The notes: generated by a model from the sequence alone, not told the origin. A stretch of 64,000 nucleotides of DNA from Acidovorax sp. 106 (GCF_003663825.1 NZ_RCCC01000001.1:310001-374000), one strand, 5' to 3'; shown: positions 46,430-57,435, counted from the first letter of the stretch. Numbers and translations are program-made.

Positions 46430-47558
46430 CGGCGGCCAGTTCAGAGGTGTTGCGCTGCAGGCTTTCATGCAGGGCATCAAAGCGTTGCTCCAGCGCGTGG
46501 ATCTTTTCAGGTTGCTGCTCTTTGGCCTGCAGCCATTGCAGTGTGGCCGCGCACAACGCTTGGGGGGTGGCGGCATCCTGGATCAGCTCCGGCACCACAA
46601 ACTCGCCGCACAAAATATTGGGCAAACCCACCCAGGGCTGCAATTGCTTGCGGCGCATCAGCCACCAGCTCAGCGGGTGCATGTGGTAGCCAATGACCAT
46701 GGGGCGCTTGAACAAAGCAGCCTCCAGCGTAGCGGTACCGCTGGCGATCAAGGTGGCATCGCAGGCGGCCAACACGGTGTGCGATTGGCCCGTGACAACA
46801 CGCACCACCCCTTCGAGCCCGGCAGCACGCACCAGTTGCTCAATGCGCCCTTGCAGCAGCGGCACCGCTGGCACTATGAATTTAGTAGCTGGTCGCGCTT
46901 GATGGATAAGCGCTGCAGCCGAAAAGAAGGGCGGCGCAATGTACTGCACCTCGGACGAACGGCTGCCAGGCAGGATCGCCAGGATCTCGTCATGATCCGC
47001 AAACCCCAGCGCAGCGCGTGCCGCGGCCCGGTCAGGCACCCGAGGGATGACGCTGGCCAGGGGATGGCCCACATAGGTGGCCGCAATGCCGTGCTTTGCC
47101 AGCAGCGCCGGCTCAAACGGAAAAATGCACAGCACATGGTCGGCACTGCGGCGGATTTTCTCGACCCGGTTGGCACGCCAGGCCCAAATGGAGGGGCAGA
47201 CAAAATGCACGGTCTTGATGCCCGCCGCCCGCAAGTCAGCCTCCAGCCCCAGATTGAAATCAGGAGCATCCACGCCGATGAAGACGCCAGGGCGCTCGCG
47301 CAGGAGCCTCTCACGCAGTTGCTTGCGGATGCCCAGCAACTCACGCAGCCGGCGCAGCACCTCCATGCTGTAGCCATGCACGGCCAGCTTTTCACTGGGC
47401 CACAAGCATTCAAAACCCCGGCGCGCCATGTGCGGGCCGCCGATGCCCTTGGATTGGAGGTCGGGCCACTGGGCCTGCAAGCCATCCAACAGCAGGCCTG
47501 CAAGCAAGTCGCCAGAGGCCTCGCCCGCCACCATTGCGATGCGAGGAGAAGATTGCAT
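46401..47558 (-). CDS. lpxB: Lipid-A-disaccharide synthase
   Basis: GT19 enzyme joining lipid X and UDP-2,3-diacyl-GlcN. The 385-residue product starts [21 protein letters not shown], with IGIGGP-like [26 protein letters not shown]-like [12 protein letters not shown], and the LPGSRSSEV and [19 protein letters not shown] donor-site blocks. A repeat copy at 46873-46920 is translated as [15 protein letters not shown]. Start ATG 47558 lies 10 bases after lpxA. Confidence 0.96.
   Translation of the reverse strand: MQSSPRIAMVAGEASGDLLAGLLLDGLQAQWPDLQSKGIGGPHMARRGFECLWPSEKLAVHGYSMEVLRRLRELLGIRKQLRERLLRERPGVFIGVDAPDFNLGLEADLRAAGIKTVHFVCPSIWAWRANRVEKIRRSADHVLCIFPFEPALLAKHGIAATYVGHPLASVIPRVPDRAAARAALGFADHDEILAILPGSRSSEVQYIAPPFFSAAALIHQARPATKFIVPAVPLLQGRIEQLVRAAGLEGVVRVVTGQSHTVLAACDATLIASGTATLEAALFKRPMVIGYHMHPLSWWLMRRKQLQPWVGLPNILCGEFVVPELIQDAATPQALCAATLQWLQAKEQQPEKIHALEQRFDALHESLQRNTSELAADAIQKVLAS
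46873..46920 (+). repeat. Dispersed AGCGCTT palindromic repeat inside lpxB
   Basis: CTATGAATTTAGTAGCTGG then TCGCGCTT, spacer GATGGAT and AAGCGCTGCAGCC; both palindromic halves are present. It is antisense to lpxB, where it is read as [14 protein letters not shown]. Confidence 0.75.
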
Positions 47559-47568
47559 CAGCACGCGC

Positions 47569-48357
47569 TCAACGGGCAATGCCAGCTGCAGAGCTGGCGA
47601 TGAAGGCGTCCATCAACGCCACATCGTCCCGCGCCTGCGGCATCTGCAAGGGCAGCGCCAAGATCGCTTCACGTGCCTGCTCCAGCGTCAGCCCCTGCCG
47701 GTACAGCAGCTTGTGCATTTCACGGATGGCCGCAATGCGCTCATCGGAAAAGCTGCGGCGGCGCAAACCTACCAGGTTCACACCGCGCACGGCCAGTGGG
47801 TTGCCATCGACCACCATGAACGGAGGCACATCCTTGCCGATATGGCTGGCAAAGCCCACCATGGTGTGCGCACCGATGCGCATGCGCTGCAGCACCCCGG
47901 TCAAGCCGCCCACCGTGGCCCAGTCACCCACATCCACATGGCCCGCCAAGGTGGTGTTGTTGGCCAGCGTGGTCTGGTTGCCCACCTGGCAATCGTGCGC
48001 AATGTGCACGTAGGCCATGATCCAGTTGTCATCTCCCACACGGGTCACGGCACGGTCTTGCACGGTGCCGGTGTTGAAGGTGCAGAACTCGCGGATGGTG
48101 TTGCGGTGGCCAATGAGCAGTTCAGTGGGCTCGCCCGCGTACTTCTTGTCCTGGGGTTGCGCCCCGAGCGAGGCAAACTGGAAAATCCGGTTGTCCTCGC
48201 CAATCGTGGTGTGCCCCTCGATCACGCAATGGGCACCCACCACCGTGCGCGCACCAATCGAGACCTGCGGGCCAATGACCGCATAAGGCCCAATGGTCGC
48301 CGTCGGGTCAATACAGGCGGCTGGATCGACGACCGCAGTTGCGTGGATATTGCTCAC
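47569..48357 (-). CDS. lpxA: UDP-N-acetylglucosamine acyltransferase
   Basis: First lipid A enzyme, 262 residues. An N-terminal left-handed beta-helix of hexapeptide repeats ([20 protein letters not shown]...) is followed by an alpha-helical C-terminus. The catalytic His lies in IAHDCQVGN. Start GTG 48357. Between fabZ and lpxB. Confidence 0.96.
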   Translation of the reverse strand: MSNIHATAVVDPAACIDPTATIGPYAVIGPQVSIGARTVVGAHCVIEGHTTIGEDNRIFQFASLGAQPQDKKYAGEPTELLIGHRNTIREFCTFNTGTVQDRAVTRVGDDNWIMAYVHIAHDCQVGNQTTLANNTTLAGHVDVGDWATVGGLTGVLQRMRIGAHTMVGFASHIGKDVPPFMVVDGNPLAVRGVNLVGLRRRSFSDERIAAIREMHKLLYRQGLTLEQAREAILALPLQMPQARDDVALMDAFIASSAAGIAR

Positions 48358-48368
48358 GATCGGTCACA

Positions 48369-48806
48369 TCAGCCCACGGCACGCATGGTGCACATCAACT
48401 CAGCCTCGCAGGCCACTTCTTCGCCCACGCGGGCCACGCCCTTGAACTTCCAGATGCCACCGCGCACGCGATCGATCTTGATCTCCAGGTGCAGTTGGTC
48501 ACCAGGCTCCACCGGGCGCTTGAAGCGGGCGCCATCAATGCCAACAAAGTAGTAGATGTTGTTTTCGTCAGGCACCTGGCCCATGGCATCAAAAGCAAGC
48601 AGGCCCGCGGCCTGTGCCAGCGCTTCCAGAATCAGCACTCCGGGCATGACAGGGCGGCCTGGGAAATGCCCCATGAAATAAGGCTCGTTGAAAGTCACAT
48701 TCTTGATGGCCAGAATGCGCTCATTGCGCTCGAGCTCGAGCACGCGGTCCACCAGTAGAAACGGGTAACGGTGGGGCAGTTGCTTGAGAATTGCGTGGAT
48801 ATCCAT
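48369..48806 (-). CDS. fabZ: (3R)-hydroxyacyl-ACP dehydratase FabZ
   Basis: Type II fatty-acid dehydratase, 145 residues. HotDog fold with the central motif [19 protein letters not shown] holding the catalytic His and Glu. Two adjacent ATGs (48809, 48806) are possible starts. Placement between lpxD and lpxA balances hydroxyacyl-ACP use between fatty acid and lipid A synthesis. Confidence 0.96.
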   Translation of the reverse strand: MDIHAILKQLPHRYPFLLVDRVLELERNERILAIKNVTFNEPYFMGHFPGRPVMPGVLILEALAQAAGLLAFDAMGQVPDENNIYYFVGIDGARFKRPVEPGDQLHLEIKIDRVRGGIWKFKGVARVGEEVACEAELMCTMRAVG

Positions 48807-48825
48807 CATCGAATTGTTCTTCCGT

Positions 48826-49806
48826 TCATGCTGCTTTGAGAGCTTGCTCCAGCGCCTTGACGCGCTCACGCAAGCTGTGCAGTTGTTTGAGTGTTGCAGC
48901 GTTCTTTTCCCACTTCGCATTGTCGTCTATGGGAAACATGCCAGTGTATTGACCAGGGCGCGACAGCGAGCGCGTGACCACCGTGGCTGCAGAGACGTGC
49001 ACATTGTCTGCCAGTTCCAAGTGGCCCAGCACAATGGCACCGCCGCCCACGGTGCAGTGGGCGCCAATGGTGGCGCTGCCGGCCACCCCTACGCACCCGG
49101 CCATGGCCGCGTGGCGACCAATGCGCACGTTGTGCCCAATCTGGATCAGGTTGTCGAGCTTCACGCCGTCCTCGATCACGGTGTCTTGCAGTGCGCCACG
49201 GTCAATGCAGGTGTTGGCACCAATCTCCACGTCGTCCCCGATCTGCACTGCACCCAGTTGCTCAATCTTGACCCAGGTGCCTTGAGAAGGCGCAAATCCA
49301 AAGCCATCGGCTCCAATGACCACACCGGGGTGCAGCAGACAACGCGCACCCACACGGCAGTTCTCGCCCAGCGTGATCCGAGAGGTAAGCACCGTGCCCG
49401 CCCCCACCACAGCACCACGCTCAACCACACACAGCGGACCGATGGTGGCGGTGGGGTGAATTTGAGCCGTGGGATCCACCACCGCGCTGGGGTGAATACC
49501 CGCCGGACGCGCTGGCGCGTGCTGCTGCTTCCACAGCTGGGTGGCCCTGGCAAAGTAGACATAGGGGTTGTCCACCACGATGCAGGCGCCGCGCGCCAAG
49601 GCGGCCTCGCGCATGGCTGGCGCCACAATGACACAGGCCGCCTGAGAGGCGGCCAGTTGTTGTTGGTAGCGCGGGTGACTCAGAAAACTGATGTCACCCG
49701 GGCCGGCAACCTCCAGCGGCGCGATCCGGTGGATGGCGGTGTCCCGCCCCCCACCTTCGAGCGAGCCGCCCAGTGCATCCACCATCTGCCCAAGAAGCAA
49801 GCTCAC
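48826..49806 (-). CDS. lpxD: UDP-3-O-acylglucosamine N-acyltransferase
   Basis: Third lipid A step, 326 residues. Hexapeptide beta-helix ([20 protein letters not shown]) with the catalytic His in [10 protein letters not shown] and a C-terminal helix [21 protein letters not shown]. The start is GTG 49806 (family N-terminus SLLLGQMVD) with GGGTGG upstream; an in-frame TTG at 49830 directly after skp is less likely. Confidence 0.94.
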   Translation of the reverse strand: MSLLLGQMVDALGGSLEGGGRDTAIHRIAPLEVAGPGDISFLSHPRYQQQLAASQAACVIVAPAMREAALARGACIVVDNPYVYFARATQLWKQQHAPARPAGIHPSAVVDPTAQIHPTATIGPLCVVERGAVVGAGTVLTSRITLGENCRVGARCLLHPGVVIGADGFGFAPSQGTWVKIEQLGAVQIGDDVEIGANTCIDRGALQDTVIEDGVKLDNLIQIGHNVRIGRHAAMAGCVGVAGSATIGAHCTVGGGAIVLGHLELADNVHVSAATVVTRSLSRPGQYTGMFPIDDNAKWEKNAATLKQLHSLRERVKALEQALKAA

Positions 49807-49830
49807 GCGCCGACCACCCGTTGCATCCAA

Positions 49831-50343
49831 TTACTTGGCAGCATTCAAAGCCTTGATCACCTTGTCGGTGATGTCGTGCTTGGGGTTGATGTACACGGCT
49901 TCTTGCAGAATCACGTCATACTTTTCGGCCTCAGCCACTTGCTTGACGACCTTGTTGGCACGTTCCAGAACCTGGGCCAACTCTTCGTTCTTGCGGGCGC
50001 TCAGGTCTTCCTGAAACTCGCGGCGTTTGCGCTGAAAGTCTCGGTCTTGATCGACCAACTGGCGCTGGCGGGTTGTGCGCTGGCTCTCCGCCATGGTGGG
50101 GGCCTCGCGCTCGAATTTGTCAGTGGCGGTCTTGAGCGAACTGCCGATGTCGACCAGCTCCTTCTCACGACGGGCAAATTCCTGCTCCAGCTTGGCCTGC
50201 GCCGTTTTGGCGGTGTTGGCTTCACGGAAGATGCGATCCGTGTTGACGAAACCTGCCTTGAACTCTTGCGCCTGTGCCGAGACGGCAAAGACGGTTGCGC
50301 CCATCAACAGGGCCAAAGATGTCTGACGGAAAAGGGATTTCAT
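49831..50343 (-). CDS. skp: Periplasmic chaperone Skp/OmpH
   Basis: Carries unfolded outer-membrane proteins to BamA. The 170-residue precursor has a signal peptide ending AQA|QEFKAG and then long coiled-coil tentacles (QAKLEQEFARREKELVDIGSSL). Its ATG overlaps the bamA stop by one base. Confidence 0.95.
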   Translation of the reverse strand: MKSLFRQTSLALLMGATVFAVSAQAQEFKAGFVNTDRIFREANTAKTAQAKLEQEFARREKELVDIGSSLKTATDKFEREAPTMAESQRTTRQRQLVDQDRDFQRKRREFQEDLSARKNEELAQVLERANKVVKQVAEAEKYDVILQEAVYINPKHDITDKVIKALNAAK

Positions 50344-52640
50344 TAGAAAGACGTTCCAATCTGGAATTGCAGTTTCTGGATTTTATCGCCAGCGAACTTA
50401 CGCACTGGCTGCGCAAAGGCTAGGCGCAATGGACCCAAGGGGGAAATCCAGCTCAAACCGACGCCTGCCGAAGCCCGCATGTCGCTGAATGTCACCTTCT
50501 GGTCTTCGCCGTACACGTTACCCACGTCCACAAAAGTGAAGACGCGCAAGGTGCGGTCATTGCCAGCGCCCGGGAATGGTGCCACCAACTCGGCATTGAG
50601 CGTGACCTTCTTCGGGCCACCCAAGGAGGCGCCAGTCACGTCACGTGGACCCAACGTGCCTTGATCGAAACCACGCACAGAGCCTAGACCACCCGAGTAA
50701 AAGTTCTTGAACACAGGGAATGGACGGCCATTGAGCCCCTTGCCATACCCGAACTCACCATTGAAGGCGACCGTGAAGCGCTTGTTCAGAGGGATGTATT
50801 GCTGGTACTGGTAGTTGCCTCGCACATAGCGAGCATCGCCAGCCACCGACCACTCGGAATTGAGGCGCTGGTAGCGGCCCGAGTTAGGGGCCAAGGCGCT
50901 GTCACGGTCATCGCGCGACCAACCGATGGTCAAAGGAATCGAGTTGCTGGTGGCGCCATAGGTGTTGGCGTAGGCCAGGTACGTGGCGGGGATGTTGGTC
51001 CCGGCCTTGATCTGGGTCTGCTCCAGCCCGCCACCGAAGAACACAGTGTCGATCTCACTGAATGGCACACCAAAGCGCATGGAAGCACCCGTGGTGACCA
51101 ATTCGTAGTTGCCGCCCTGGTCCTCGTAAGGCTTGTCGGTGCGGTAGTACACGTCCACGGTGCGGGAGATGCCGTCTTGCGTGAAATAGGGGTTGGTGGT
51201 GCTAAACACCAGCGTACGACGGTACTTGCTGGTGTTGACGTCAATGCCCAGGTAGTTGCCCGAGCCAAAGAAGTTCTCTTGCTTGATACCGAACGACAAC
51301 GCCACTTTTTCAGCGCTGGAGAAGCCAGCGCCCAGTTGCAGCGACCCTGTGGGCTTCTCAGCCACGTTCACCACCAGGTCCACCTGGTCAGGAGAGCCGG
51401 GCACATCTTGCGTCTCCACGTTCACTTCGGTGAAGAAGCCCAAGCGGTCCACGCGGTCGCGTGACAGGCGAATGCGCTCGCCGTCGTACCAAGCGGCCTC
51501 GTACTGGCGGAACTCGCGGCGAATCACTTCGTCGCGGGTGCGGTTGTTGCCGCTCACATTGATCTTGCGCACGTAGGCGCGGCGCGATGGCTCAGCCTGC
51601 AACACCAGCGTGACGCGGTTGTTTTCGCGGTCGATTTCAGGCACCGCCTCAACGCGCGAGAAAGCAAAACCAAAACGGCCAAAGTATTCAGAGAACGCTT
51701 TGGTGGTTTCCGTCACTTGGTCTGCGTTGTAGGGCTCACCCGCACGGATGCTCACCAGCGATTTGAACTCGTCTTCACGGTCCAGGTAGTTGCCTTCCAG
51801 CTTCACACCCGCCACCACAAAGCGCTCGCCCTCAGTCACATTCACGGTAATGGTGATGTCCTGCTTGTCTGGCGAAATCGCCACCTGGGTGGAGTCCACC
51901 CGAAACTCAAGGTAACCGCGCTGCAAATAGTAAGAGCGCAGGGTTTCCAGGTCGGCATTGAGCTTGGTACGCGAATAGCGATCGGATTTGGTGTACCAGC
52001 TCAGCCAACCGCCAGTGTCCTGATCAAACAAGCCTTTCAGCGTGGACTCACTGAATGCCTTGCTGCCATTGATGCGCACTTCCTTGATGCGGGCGGGCTC
52101 GCCCTCGACCACGGTGAACGTCACGTTCACGCGGTTGCGCTCAATGGGGGTCACAGTGGTCACCACCTCGGCGCCATACAGGCTGCGGTTGATGTACTGG
52201 CGCTTGAGTTCCTGCTCCGCACGGTCTGCCAGCGCCTTGTCAAACGGCCGCCCTTCCGTCAGGCCCACGTCGCGCATGGCTTTCTTGAGAACCTCTTTGT
52301 CAAATTCGCGCGTCCCCGCAAAGTCGACATCGGCAATCGTGGGGCGCTCTTCCACCACGACCACCAGCACATTGCCATTGGCTTCCAGACGCACATCCTT
52401 GAACAAACCCAAGGCGAACAGCGCACGAATGGCGGCCGCCCCCTTGTCGTCGTTGTAATCGTCGCCCACGCGCAGCGGCATGGAGGCAAAGATCGTCCCA
52501 GGCTCCACGCGCTGCAGACCTTCCACACGGATATCCTGGACCTTGAAAGGCTCCAGGGCCCACGCCGCGTTGGCGACGAATACCATGGCAGCAACGGCAG
52601 ATGCAGTACGCACGCCAAGGCGAGTAATGTGTTTTTTCAT
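50343..52640 (-). CDS. bamA: Outer membrane protein assembly factor BamA
   Basis: Essential Omp85 insertase of 765 residues. A signal peptide ending AWA|LEPFKVQDI is followed by five POTRA domains (IRVEGLQRVEPGTI begins the first) and a 16-strand barrel including the family VRGF motif (GLGSVRGFDQGTLGPRD). It ends in a C-terminal aromatic IGTSF. In order with rseP upstream and skp-lpxD downstream. Confidence 0.97.
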   Translation of the reverse strand: MKKHITRLGVRTASAVAAMVFVANAAWALEPFKVQDIRVEGLQRVEPGTIFASMPLRVGDDYNDDKGAAAIRALFALGLFKDVRLEANGNVLVVVVEERPTIADVDFAGTREFDKEVLKKAMRDVGLTEGRPFDKALADRAEQELKRQYINRSLYGAEVVTTVTPIERNRVNVTFTVVEGEPARIKEVRINGSKAFSESTLKGLFDQDTGGWLSWYTKSDRYSRTKLNADLETLRSYYLQRGYLEFRVDSTQVAISPDKQDITITVNVTEGERFVVAGVKLEGNYLDREDEFKSLVSIRAGEPYNADQVTETTKAFSEYFGRFGFAFSRVEAVPEIDRENNRVTLVLQAEPSRRAYVRKINVSGNNRTRDEVIRREFRQYEAAWYDGERIRLSRDRVDRLGFFTEVNVETQDVPGSPDQVDLVVNVAEKPTGSLQLGAGFSSAEKVALSFGIKQENFFGSGNYLGIDVNTSKYRRTLVFSTTNPYFTQDGISRTVDVYYRTDKPYEDQGGNYELVTTGASMRFGVPFSEIDTVFFGGGLEQTQIKAGTNIPATYLAYANTYGATSNSIPLTIGWSRDDRDSALAPNSGRYQRLNSEWSVAGDARYVRGNYQYQQYIPLNKRFTVAFNGEFGYGKGLNGRPFPVFKNFYSGGLGSVRGFDQGTLGPRDVTGASLGGPKKVTLNAELVAPFPGAGNDRTLRVFTFVDVGNVYGEDQKVTFSDMRASAGVGLSWISPLGPLRLAFAQPVRKFAGDKIQKLQFQIGTSF

Positions 52641-52663
52641 GAATGAAACTGAAGCCGATATGG

Positions 52664-54046
52664 CTAGGCAAATACGGCCAGAAGTTTGGCGAGGTATCGG
52701 GAGATATCGTTAAAGAGAGCGATAGACATCATCACGGCAAGGACTGCAACGCCGCCACGCTGAAGGTATTCCGTCCAGGTGTCGGAGACACTTTTGCCTG
52801 TGACTCCCTCCCAAAGATAATACATCAGGTGCCCGCCATCGAGCACTGGCAGAGGTAACAGGTTCAACACCCCCAGGCTCACACTGATGAGAGCCAGGTA
52901 GGCCAAGTACTGCATCAACCCCATTTCAGCCGAGCGGCCCGCGTAGTCAGCAATCGTCAATGGGCCGCTCAGGTTCTTGAGCGATGCCTCTCCCACCAGC
53001 ATGCGCCCCATCATGCGCAAAGTCAGGGCAGACACCTCCCAGGTGCGGTCAGCGCCTTTGAGCAAGCCTTCCAGGGGCCCGTACTGCACCTCCACCATTT
53101 CAGGGTTGCCACCAACGTAGGCATTGATGCGCCCCACCGCCCCCGTGGGCTCCTGGACCACATCAGGCATCACCTCCAGCGCCACCAATTGCCCACCGCG
53201 CTCAACCTGCCACGACTGCATGACATCCTGATCGCCTAGCACCGACGTGCGAATCAATTCACGCAACTGCATGCCATCCACCACTGCAGTTTGCCCAATC
53301 TTGCGCACCAGATCCCCCTGGCGAAGACCTGCACGCTCGGCAGCACCACCAGCCATCACCTCGCCAATGGCCGGGCGCGTCCAGGGTGCAAACACGCCAA
53401 TCTTCCGAAACAGTTGGGCATCGGCATCGCGCACGTTCAGGGTGGACAAGTCCAAAGTCACCTCGCGCAGTGATGCACCGGGTGCAGGCTCCAACTCCAG
53501 GCGCACACGCTGGCCATCCAAGGCACCCTGGGTCAAAACCCAGCGCAGCTCTTCAAAAGAACGCATGGGGGCCAGCTCTTCATCGCCCGCAGCAGCGCGG
53601 CGCACCAACTCGCCGCCCGCCAAGCCTGCACTCTGCGCGATAGAGCCCGCGACGGGGCTGGACAAAACGGCCTTGGGCTCTTGTACGCCCCCCCAATTGA
53701 CCAACGAATACAGCAAGACCGCCAACAACAAATTGGCCAAAGGACCTGCCGCCACAATTGCGGCACGCGACCGCAAGGGCTGGGTATTGAAAGCCAGGTG
53801 GCGCTCATGGGGCTCTACCGGGGCTTCGCGCTCGTCCAGCATGCGAACGTAGCCTCCCAGAGGAAACAGACCCAAAACAAACTCAGTACCTGAGCCTTTG
53901 GCACGCCAGATCAGCAGAGGTTTGCCAAAACCCACGGAGAACCGCAGCACTTTGACTCCGCAAGCCACGGCGACACGGTAATGCCCGTATTCATGCACAG
54001 CAATGAGCAGACCCAGCGCGACGAAAAAAGCAACCACGGTCAGCAT
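52664..54046 (-). CDS. rseP: Site-2 intramembrane protease RseP
   Basis: Cleaves the anti-sigma factor RseA and signal peptides, 460 residues. The zinc motif HEYGH (H18, H22) is in the first membrane helix; two PDZ domains follow, and LDGGHLMYY supplies the third ligand. ATG 54046 (MLTVVAFFVALGL) is the family-like start. Confidence 0.95.
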   Translation of the reverse strand: MLTVVAFFVALGLLIAVHEYGHYRVAVACGVKVLRFSVGFGKPLLIWRAKGSGTEFVLGLFPLGGYVRMLDEREAPVEPHERHLAFNTQPLRSRAAIVAAGPLANLLLAVLLYSLVNWGGVQEPKAVLSSPVAGSIAQSAGLAGGELVRRAAAGDEELAPMRSFEELRWVLTQGALDGQRVRLELEPAPGASLREVTLDLSTLNVRDADAQLFRKIGVFAPWTRPAIGEVMAGGAAERAGLRQGDLVRKIGQTAVVDGMQLRELIRTSVLGDQDVMQSWQVERGGQLVALEVMPDVVQEPTGAVGRINAYVGGNPEMVEVQYGPLEGLLKGADRTWEVSALTLRMMGRMLVGEASLKNLSGPLTIADYAGRSAEMGLMQYLAYLALISVSLGVLNLLPLPVLDGGHLMYYLWEGVTGKSVSDTWTEYLQRGGVAVLAVMMSIALFNDISRYLAKLLAVFA

Positions 54047-54071
54047 ACGAAGCTCCAGAAGAAACGGCCGA

Positions 54072-55250
54072 TCAAAGCGCCATGGAGGCGGCAATGCGCC
54101 GGGCTACGTCGCGGGCCTGTGCATCCAGCCCCAGCAGCGACTCCAGCGAATCCGGCTTGGAGGACGGCACGGCCTCTAAAGTTGCAAGGTTGACCGCGTG
54201 AATATGGTCAAAACGCAAACGTTCAGCCAAAAAGGCCTCCACCGCCACTTCATTGGCGGCATTGAGCACCGCCGTGGTGCCCTCTGGCGCATTCAATGCT
54301 TGCCAGGACAGATGCAGGCCCGGAAACCGATGGGCATCGGCTTGCTCGAAGGTCAACGCCGTCAGCGCAGCAAAATCCAATCGGCCGGCCCCGCTCTCAA
54401 TGCGCTCAGGCCAGGCCAGGCCGCAGGCAATCGGCACACGCATGTCCGGCGTACCCAGTTGGGCAAGGATGGAAGCGTCGTTGAACTGCACCATCGAGTG
54501 GATGATTTGCTGGGGATGGATCACCACCTTGATCTGCTCGGGTGCCAGACCAAACAGCCAACGGGCTTCGATGACCTCCAGCGCCTTGTTCATCATCGTG
54601 GCGGAGTCCACAGAAATTTTGCGCCCCATGGAGAAGTTGGGGTGCGCACAGGCTTGCTGCGGTGTGATCTGCGCCAGCGTGTCAGGCGCACGCGTGCGAA
54701 ACGGGCCACCCGAAGCCGTCAACAAAATATGGTCAACACGCTCGGCCCAGCAGGCCGGGTCTTCTGGCAGGCACTGAAAAATGGCGGAGTGCTCACTATC
54801 GATAGGCAGCAGCGTCGCGCCCCCATCGCACACCGCCTGCATAAACAAGCCGCCGCCCACCACCAGGGCCTCTTTATTGGCCAGCAGCAATCGCTTGCCT
54901 GCACGGGCGGCAGCCAGGCAGGGCGCCAGCCCAGCCGCCCCCACGATGGCCGCCATCACAGCATCCACCGACTCATGCGACGCTATGATTTCAAGAGCAT
55001 CTTGCGCTTGTAGCACGGACGTTGGAAGCCCATTTTGTTTGAGTTTTTCTGACAACAACTGGGCATGCGGCCCACTGGCCATCACCGCAAACTGGGGGCG
55101 AAAGCGGGCGCATTGCTCCAGCATCAGATCGACCTGGGTCGCCGCACTCAGCGCAAACACTTCATACCGCTCAGGGTGGCGAGACACCACGTCCAGCGTG
55201 CTTTTGCCAATGGAGCCCGTGGAGCCCAATACCGTGATTCTTTGCTTCAT
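54072..55250 (-). CDS. dxr: 1-deoxy-D-xylulose 5-phosphate reductoisomerase
   Basis: MEP isoprenoid pathway, 392 residues. NADPH loop ITVLGSTGSIGKSTLDV, metal/substrate block IDSEHSAIFQCL, LTASGGPFR and SMGRKISVDSATMMNK are present. A partial dispersed repeat lies near 54981-55017 (VLQAQDALEIIAS). The ATG overlaps the cdsA stop by 4 bases. Confidence 0.96.
   Translation of the reverse strand: MKQRITVLGSTGSIGKSTLDVVSRHPERYEVFALSAATQVDLMLEQCARFRPQFAVMASGPHAQLLSEKLKQNGLPTSVLQAQDALEIIASHESVDAVMAAIVGAAGLAPCLAAARAGKRLLLANKEALVVGGGLFMQAVCDGGATLLPIDSEHSAIFQCLPEDPACWAERVDHILLTASGGPFRTRAPDTLAQITPQQACAHPNFSMGRKISVDSATMMNKALEVIEARWLFGLAPEQIKVVIHPQQIIHSMVQFNDASILAQLGTPDMRVPIACGLAWPERIESGAGRLDFAALTALTFEQADAHRFPGLHLSWQALNAPEGTTAVLNAANEVAVEAFLAERLRFDHIHAVNLATLEAVPSSKPDSLESLLGLDAQARDVARRIAASMAL
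54981..55017 (+). repeat. Degenerate dispersed AGCGCTT repeat inside dxr
   Basis: CGCTATGATTTCAAGAGC then ATCTTGCGCTTGTAGC; only one palindromic half is clear. Antisense to dxr, read as LQAQDALEIIAS. Confidence 0.45.
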
Positions 55251-56101
55251 ACAGAAATAAGTCGGGTGAGCATCAATGCCAGCGGCAAGGTAGGAAGCAG
55301 GGCATCCACCCGGTCCAGCACCCCACCGTGGCCTGGCAGCAGGCCACTGCTGTCTTTCACACCAGCGCTGCGCTTGATCAGCGATTCCACCAAGTCACCC
55401 GCCACGCTCATGGCCACCATGAACACCACAGCAATCGCTAGAAACCACCACCCTGCGCCATAAAGCCGCGTGTAGAAGCTGGCAACATCCGCTTGCCAAT
55501 AGCGATCCGCGGCGACCCAGACGATGGCCAGACCCAAAACACCTGCCAGTCCACCCCAGACCCCCTCCCAGCTTTTGCCTGGGCTGATGGAGGGAGCAAG
55601 CTTGCCCCGGGTAAAACGCAGGCCAAATGCCCGCCCCGCAAAGTAGGCAAAAATATCGGCCGCCCACACCAACGTGAGCACGGACAAAAGAAAATTGATA
55701 CCCAAACTACGCGCCTGCACCACAGCCAGCCACGCCAGCCACAGCGCCAATACACCCAATACAACGCGCAAAGGCGCAGGCACCTGAGGCCAGCCCGGCA
55801 CCCCGGCGCGCAACAGCCACGCGGAGCAGACCACCCACAGCCCACCGCCCACCATCCAAAGCGTGGACAAGGACTGCACCACCCAACCTGCCCACCATGC
55901 GGCCGCACACAAAGCGGAGCACACCACCGCAAGGCCGATGGACACAGCATGGCTGCACCCATTCAAACGACCCCACTCCCACGCAGCGGCGGCCATGAAC
56001 ACCAGCACCACCAAGGCGAAGGGCGTGATGGAGGGGTAAAACAGGGCTGGCAGCAAAATGGCCAGCAAGACCAGGGCAGTGATGACGCGCTGTAGAAGCA
56101 T
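55247..56101 (-). CDS. cdsA: Phosphatidate cytidylyltransferase
   Basis: Inner-membrane enzyme making CDP-diacylglycerol for all phospholipids, 284 residues, about eight hydrophobic segments. The C-terminal signature SLIKRSAGVKDSSGLLPGHGG and DRVDALLPTLP is intact, with SPGKSWEGVWGG before it. Confidence 0.95.
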   Translation of the reverse strand: MLLQRVITALVLLAILLPALFYPSITPFALVVLVFMAAAAWEWGRLNGCSHAVSIGLAVVCSALCAAAWWAGWVVQSLSTLWMVGGGLWVVCSAWLLRAGVPGWPQVPAPLRVVLGVLALWLAWLAVVQARSLGINFLLSVLTLVWAADIFAYFAGRAFGLRFTRGKLAPSISPGKSWEGVWGGLAGVLGLAIVWVAADRYWQADVASFYTRLYGAGWWFLAIAVVFMVAMSVAGDLVESLIKRSAGVKDSSGLLPGHGGVLDRVDALLPTLPLALMLTRLISV

Positions 56102-56110
56102 GGTGCCTTT

Positions 56111-56842
56111 TCAGCCCGGCATCGGATCAGGATGCACGGACACTATTTGTTCAGACGTTTTGCCAAAGCGGCGTTCACGCGCATGGAAGGCGTTCAATGC
56201 CTCGTCCAAGGCCGATTCATCAAAGTCAGGCCAAAAGCGATCACTGAAGTACAACTCGGAATAGGCCGCCTGCCACAAAAGGAAGTTGCTGATGCGCATC
56301 TCCCCTCCGGTGCGAATGATCAAGTCTGGATCTGGCACATGGGACATTCCCATGGCAGCGTGCAAACTCGCTTCGGTGATGGCCTCGCCACGGGCTGCCA
56401 GTGAGGCCGCCGCCTGTGCGATGTCCCAACGGCCGCCATAGTTGAAGCACACATTGAGGATCAGGCGCGTGTTGTCGGCCGTGGCTGCTTCGGCTTGGGC
56501 TAGGCCGTCGCGCACCCTGGGTGACAGGCCTTCACGGCTGCCTACAAAATATAGCCGGACCCCATCTTTTTTGAGCTGCGGTACCTCGCGCCCCAGAGCC
56601 ATGGCCAGCAACTCCATGAGGCCAGAGACCTCATCCGCAGGGCGATTCCAATTTTCGGATGAAAAGGCGAAGACGGTGAGCACCGCAACGCCCCGCTGCA
56701 CACAGGCTTGCACACAGCGGCGCAGCGAATCAACACCCTGCTTATGCCCGGCCAAACGCGGCATGAAGCGGCGCTTGGCCCAACGGCCGTTGCCATCCAT
56801 CACGATGGCGATGTGGTGGGGCACCACCGGCGAATCAGACAT
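56111..56842 (-). CDS. uppS: Undecaprenyl diphosphate synthase
   Basis: Cis-prenyltransferase for the C55 carrier, 243 residues. Catalytic Asp in IVMDGNGRWAKRR, conserved FAFSSENWNRP, and RTGGEMRISNFLLWQAAYSELYF near the C-terminus. Nine bases before cdsA. Confidence 0.96.
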   Translation of the reverse strand: MSDSPVVPHHIAIVMDGNGRWAKRRFMPRLAGHKQGVDSLRRCVQACVQRGVAVLTVFAFSSENWNRPADEVSGLMELLAMALGREVPQLKKDGVRLYFVGSREGLSPRVRDGLAQAEAATADNTRLILNVCFNYGGRWDIAQAAASLAARGEAITEASLHAAMGMSHVPDPDLIIRTGGEMRISNFLLWQAAYSELYFSDRFWPDFDESALDEALNAFHARERRFGKTSEQIVSVHPDPMPG

Positions 56843-56874
56843 GCAAACGATCAGTCAGCTCCATTGAGGGGAGC

Positions 56875-57435
56875 TTAGACCGCCATGATTTCTTGTTCTT
56901 TGGCAGAGACCAGCGCATCGATCTCAGCGATGTGCTTGTCGGTGAATTTCTGCACGTCGGTTTCTGCGCGCTTTTGGTCGTCTTCCGAAGCGAGCTTGTC
57001 CTTGACCAGTTTCTTCACGGACTCATTGGCATCGCGACGCAGGTTGCGCACGGCGATTTTGGCGCTCTCGCCCTCATTGCGGGCCAGCTTGGTCATTTCC
57101 TTGCGGCGCTCTTCGCTCATGGGCGGCATCGGCACGCGAATCAGATCCCCCATCGACGCTGGATTCAGGCCCAAATCGCTCTCACGGATGGCTTTTTCGA
57201 TTTTGGCGCCCATGCCCTTTTCCCAGGGTTGCACGCTGATGGTGCGCGAATCCAGCAGGGTCACGTTGGCCACCTGGCTCAGGGGCACCATGGAGCCGTA
57301 GTACTCCACCTGGATGCTATCGAGCAACGCAGGATTGGCACGGCCCGTGCGGATCTTCTGGAGGTTGTTCTTGAACGCTGCGATGGACTGGTCCATCTTG
57401 GTTTCAGCGGTTTTTTTGATATCGGCAATCGTCAT
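56875..57435 (-). CDS. frr: Ribosome recycling factor
   Basis: Splits post-termination ribosomes with EF-G, 186 residues. Typical blocks [27 protein letters not shown] and [16 protein letters not shown]. pyrH-frr order is classical. Confidence 0.97.
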   Translation of the reverse strand: MTIADIKKTAETKMDQSIAAFKNNLQKIRTGRANPALLDSIQVEYYGSMVPLSQVANVTLLDSRTISVQPWEKGMGAKIEKAIRESDLGLNPASMGDLIRVPMPPMSEERRKEMTKLARNEGESAKIAVRNLRRDANESVKKLVKDKLASEDDQKRAETDVQKFTDKHIAEIDALVSAKEQEIMAV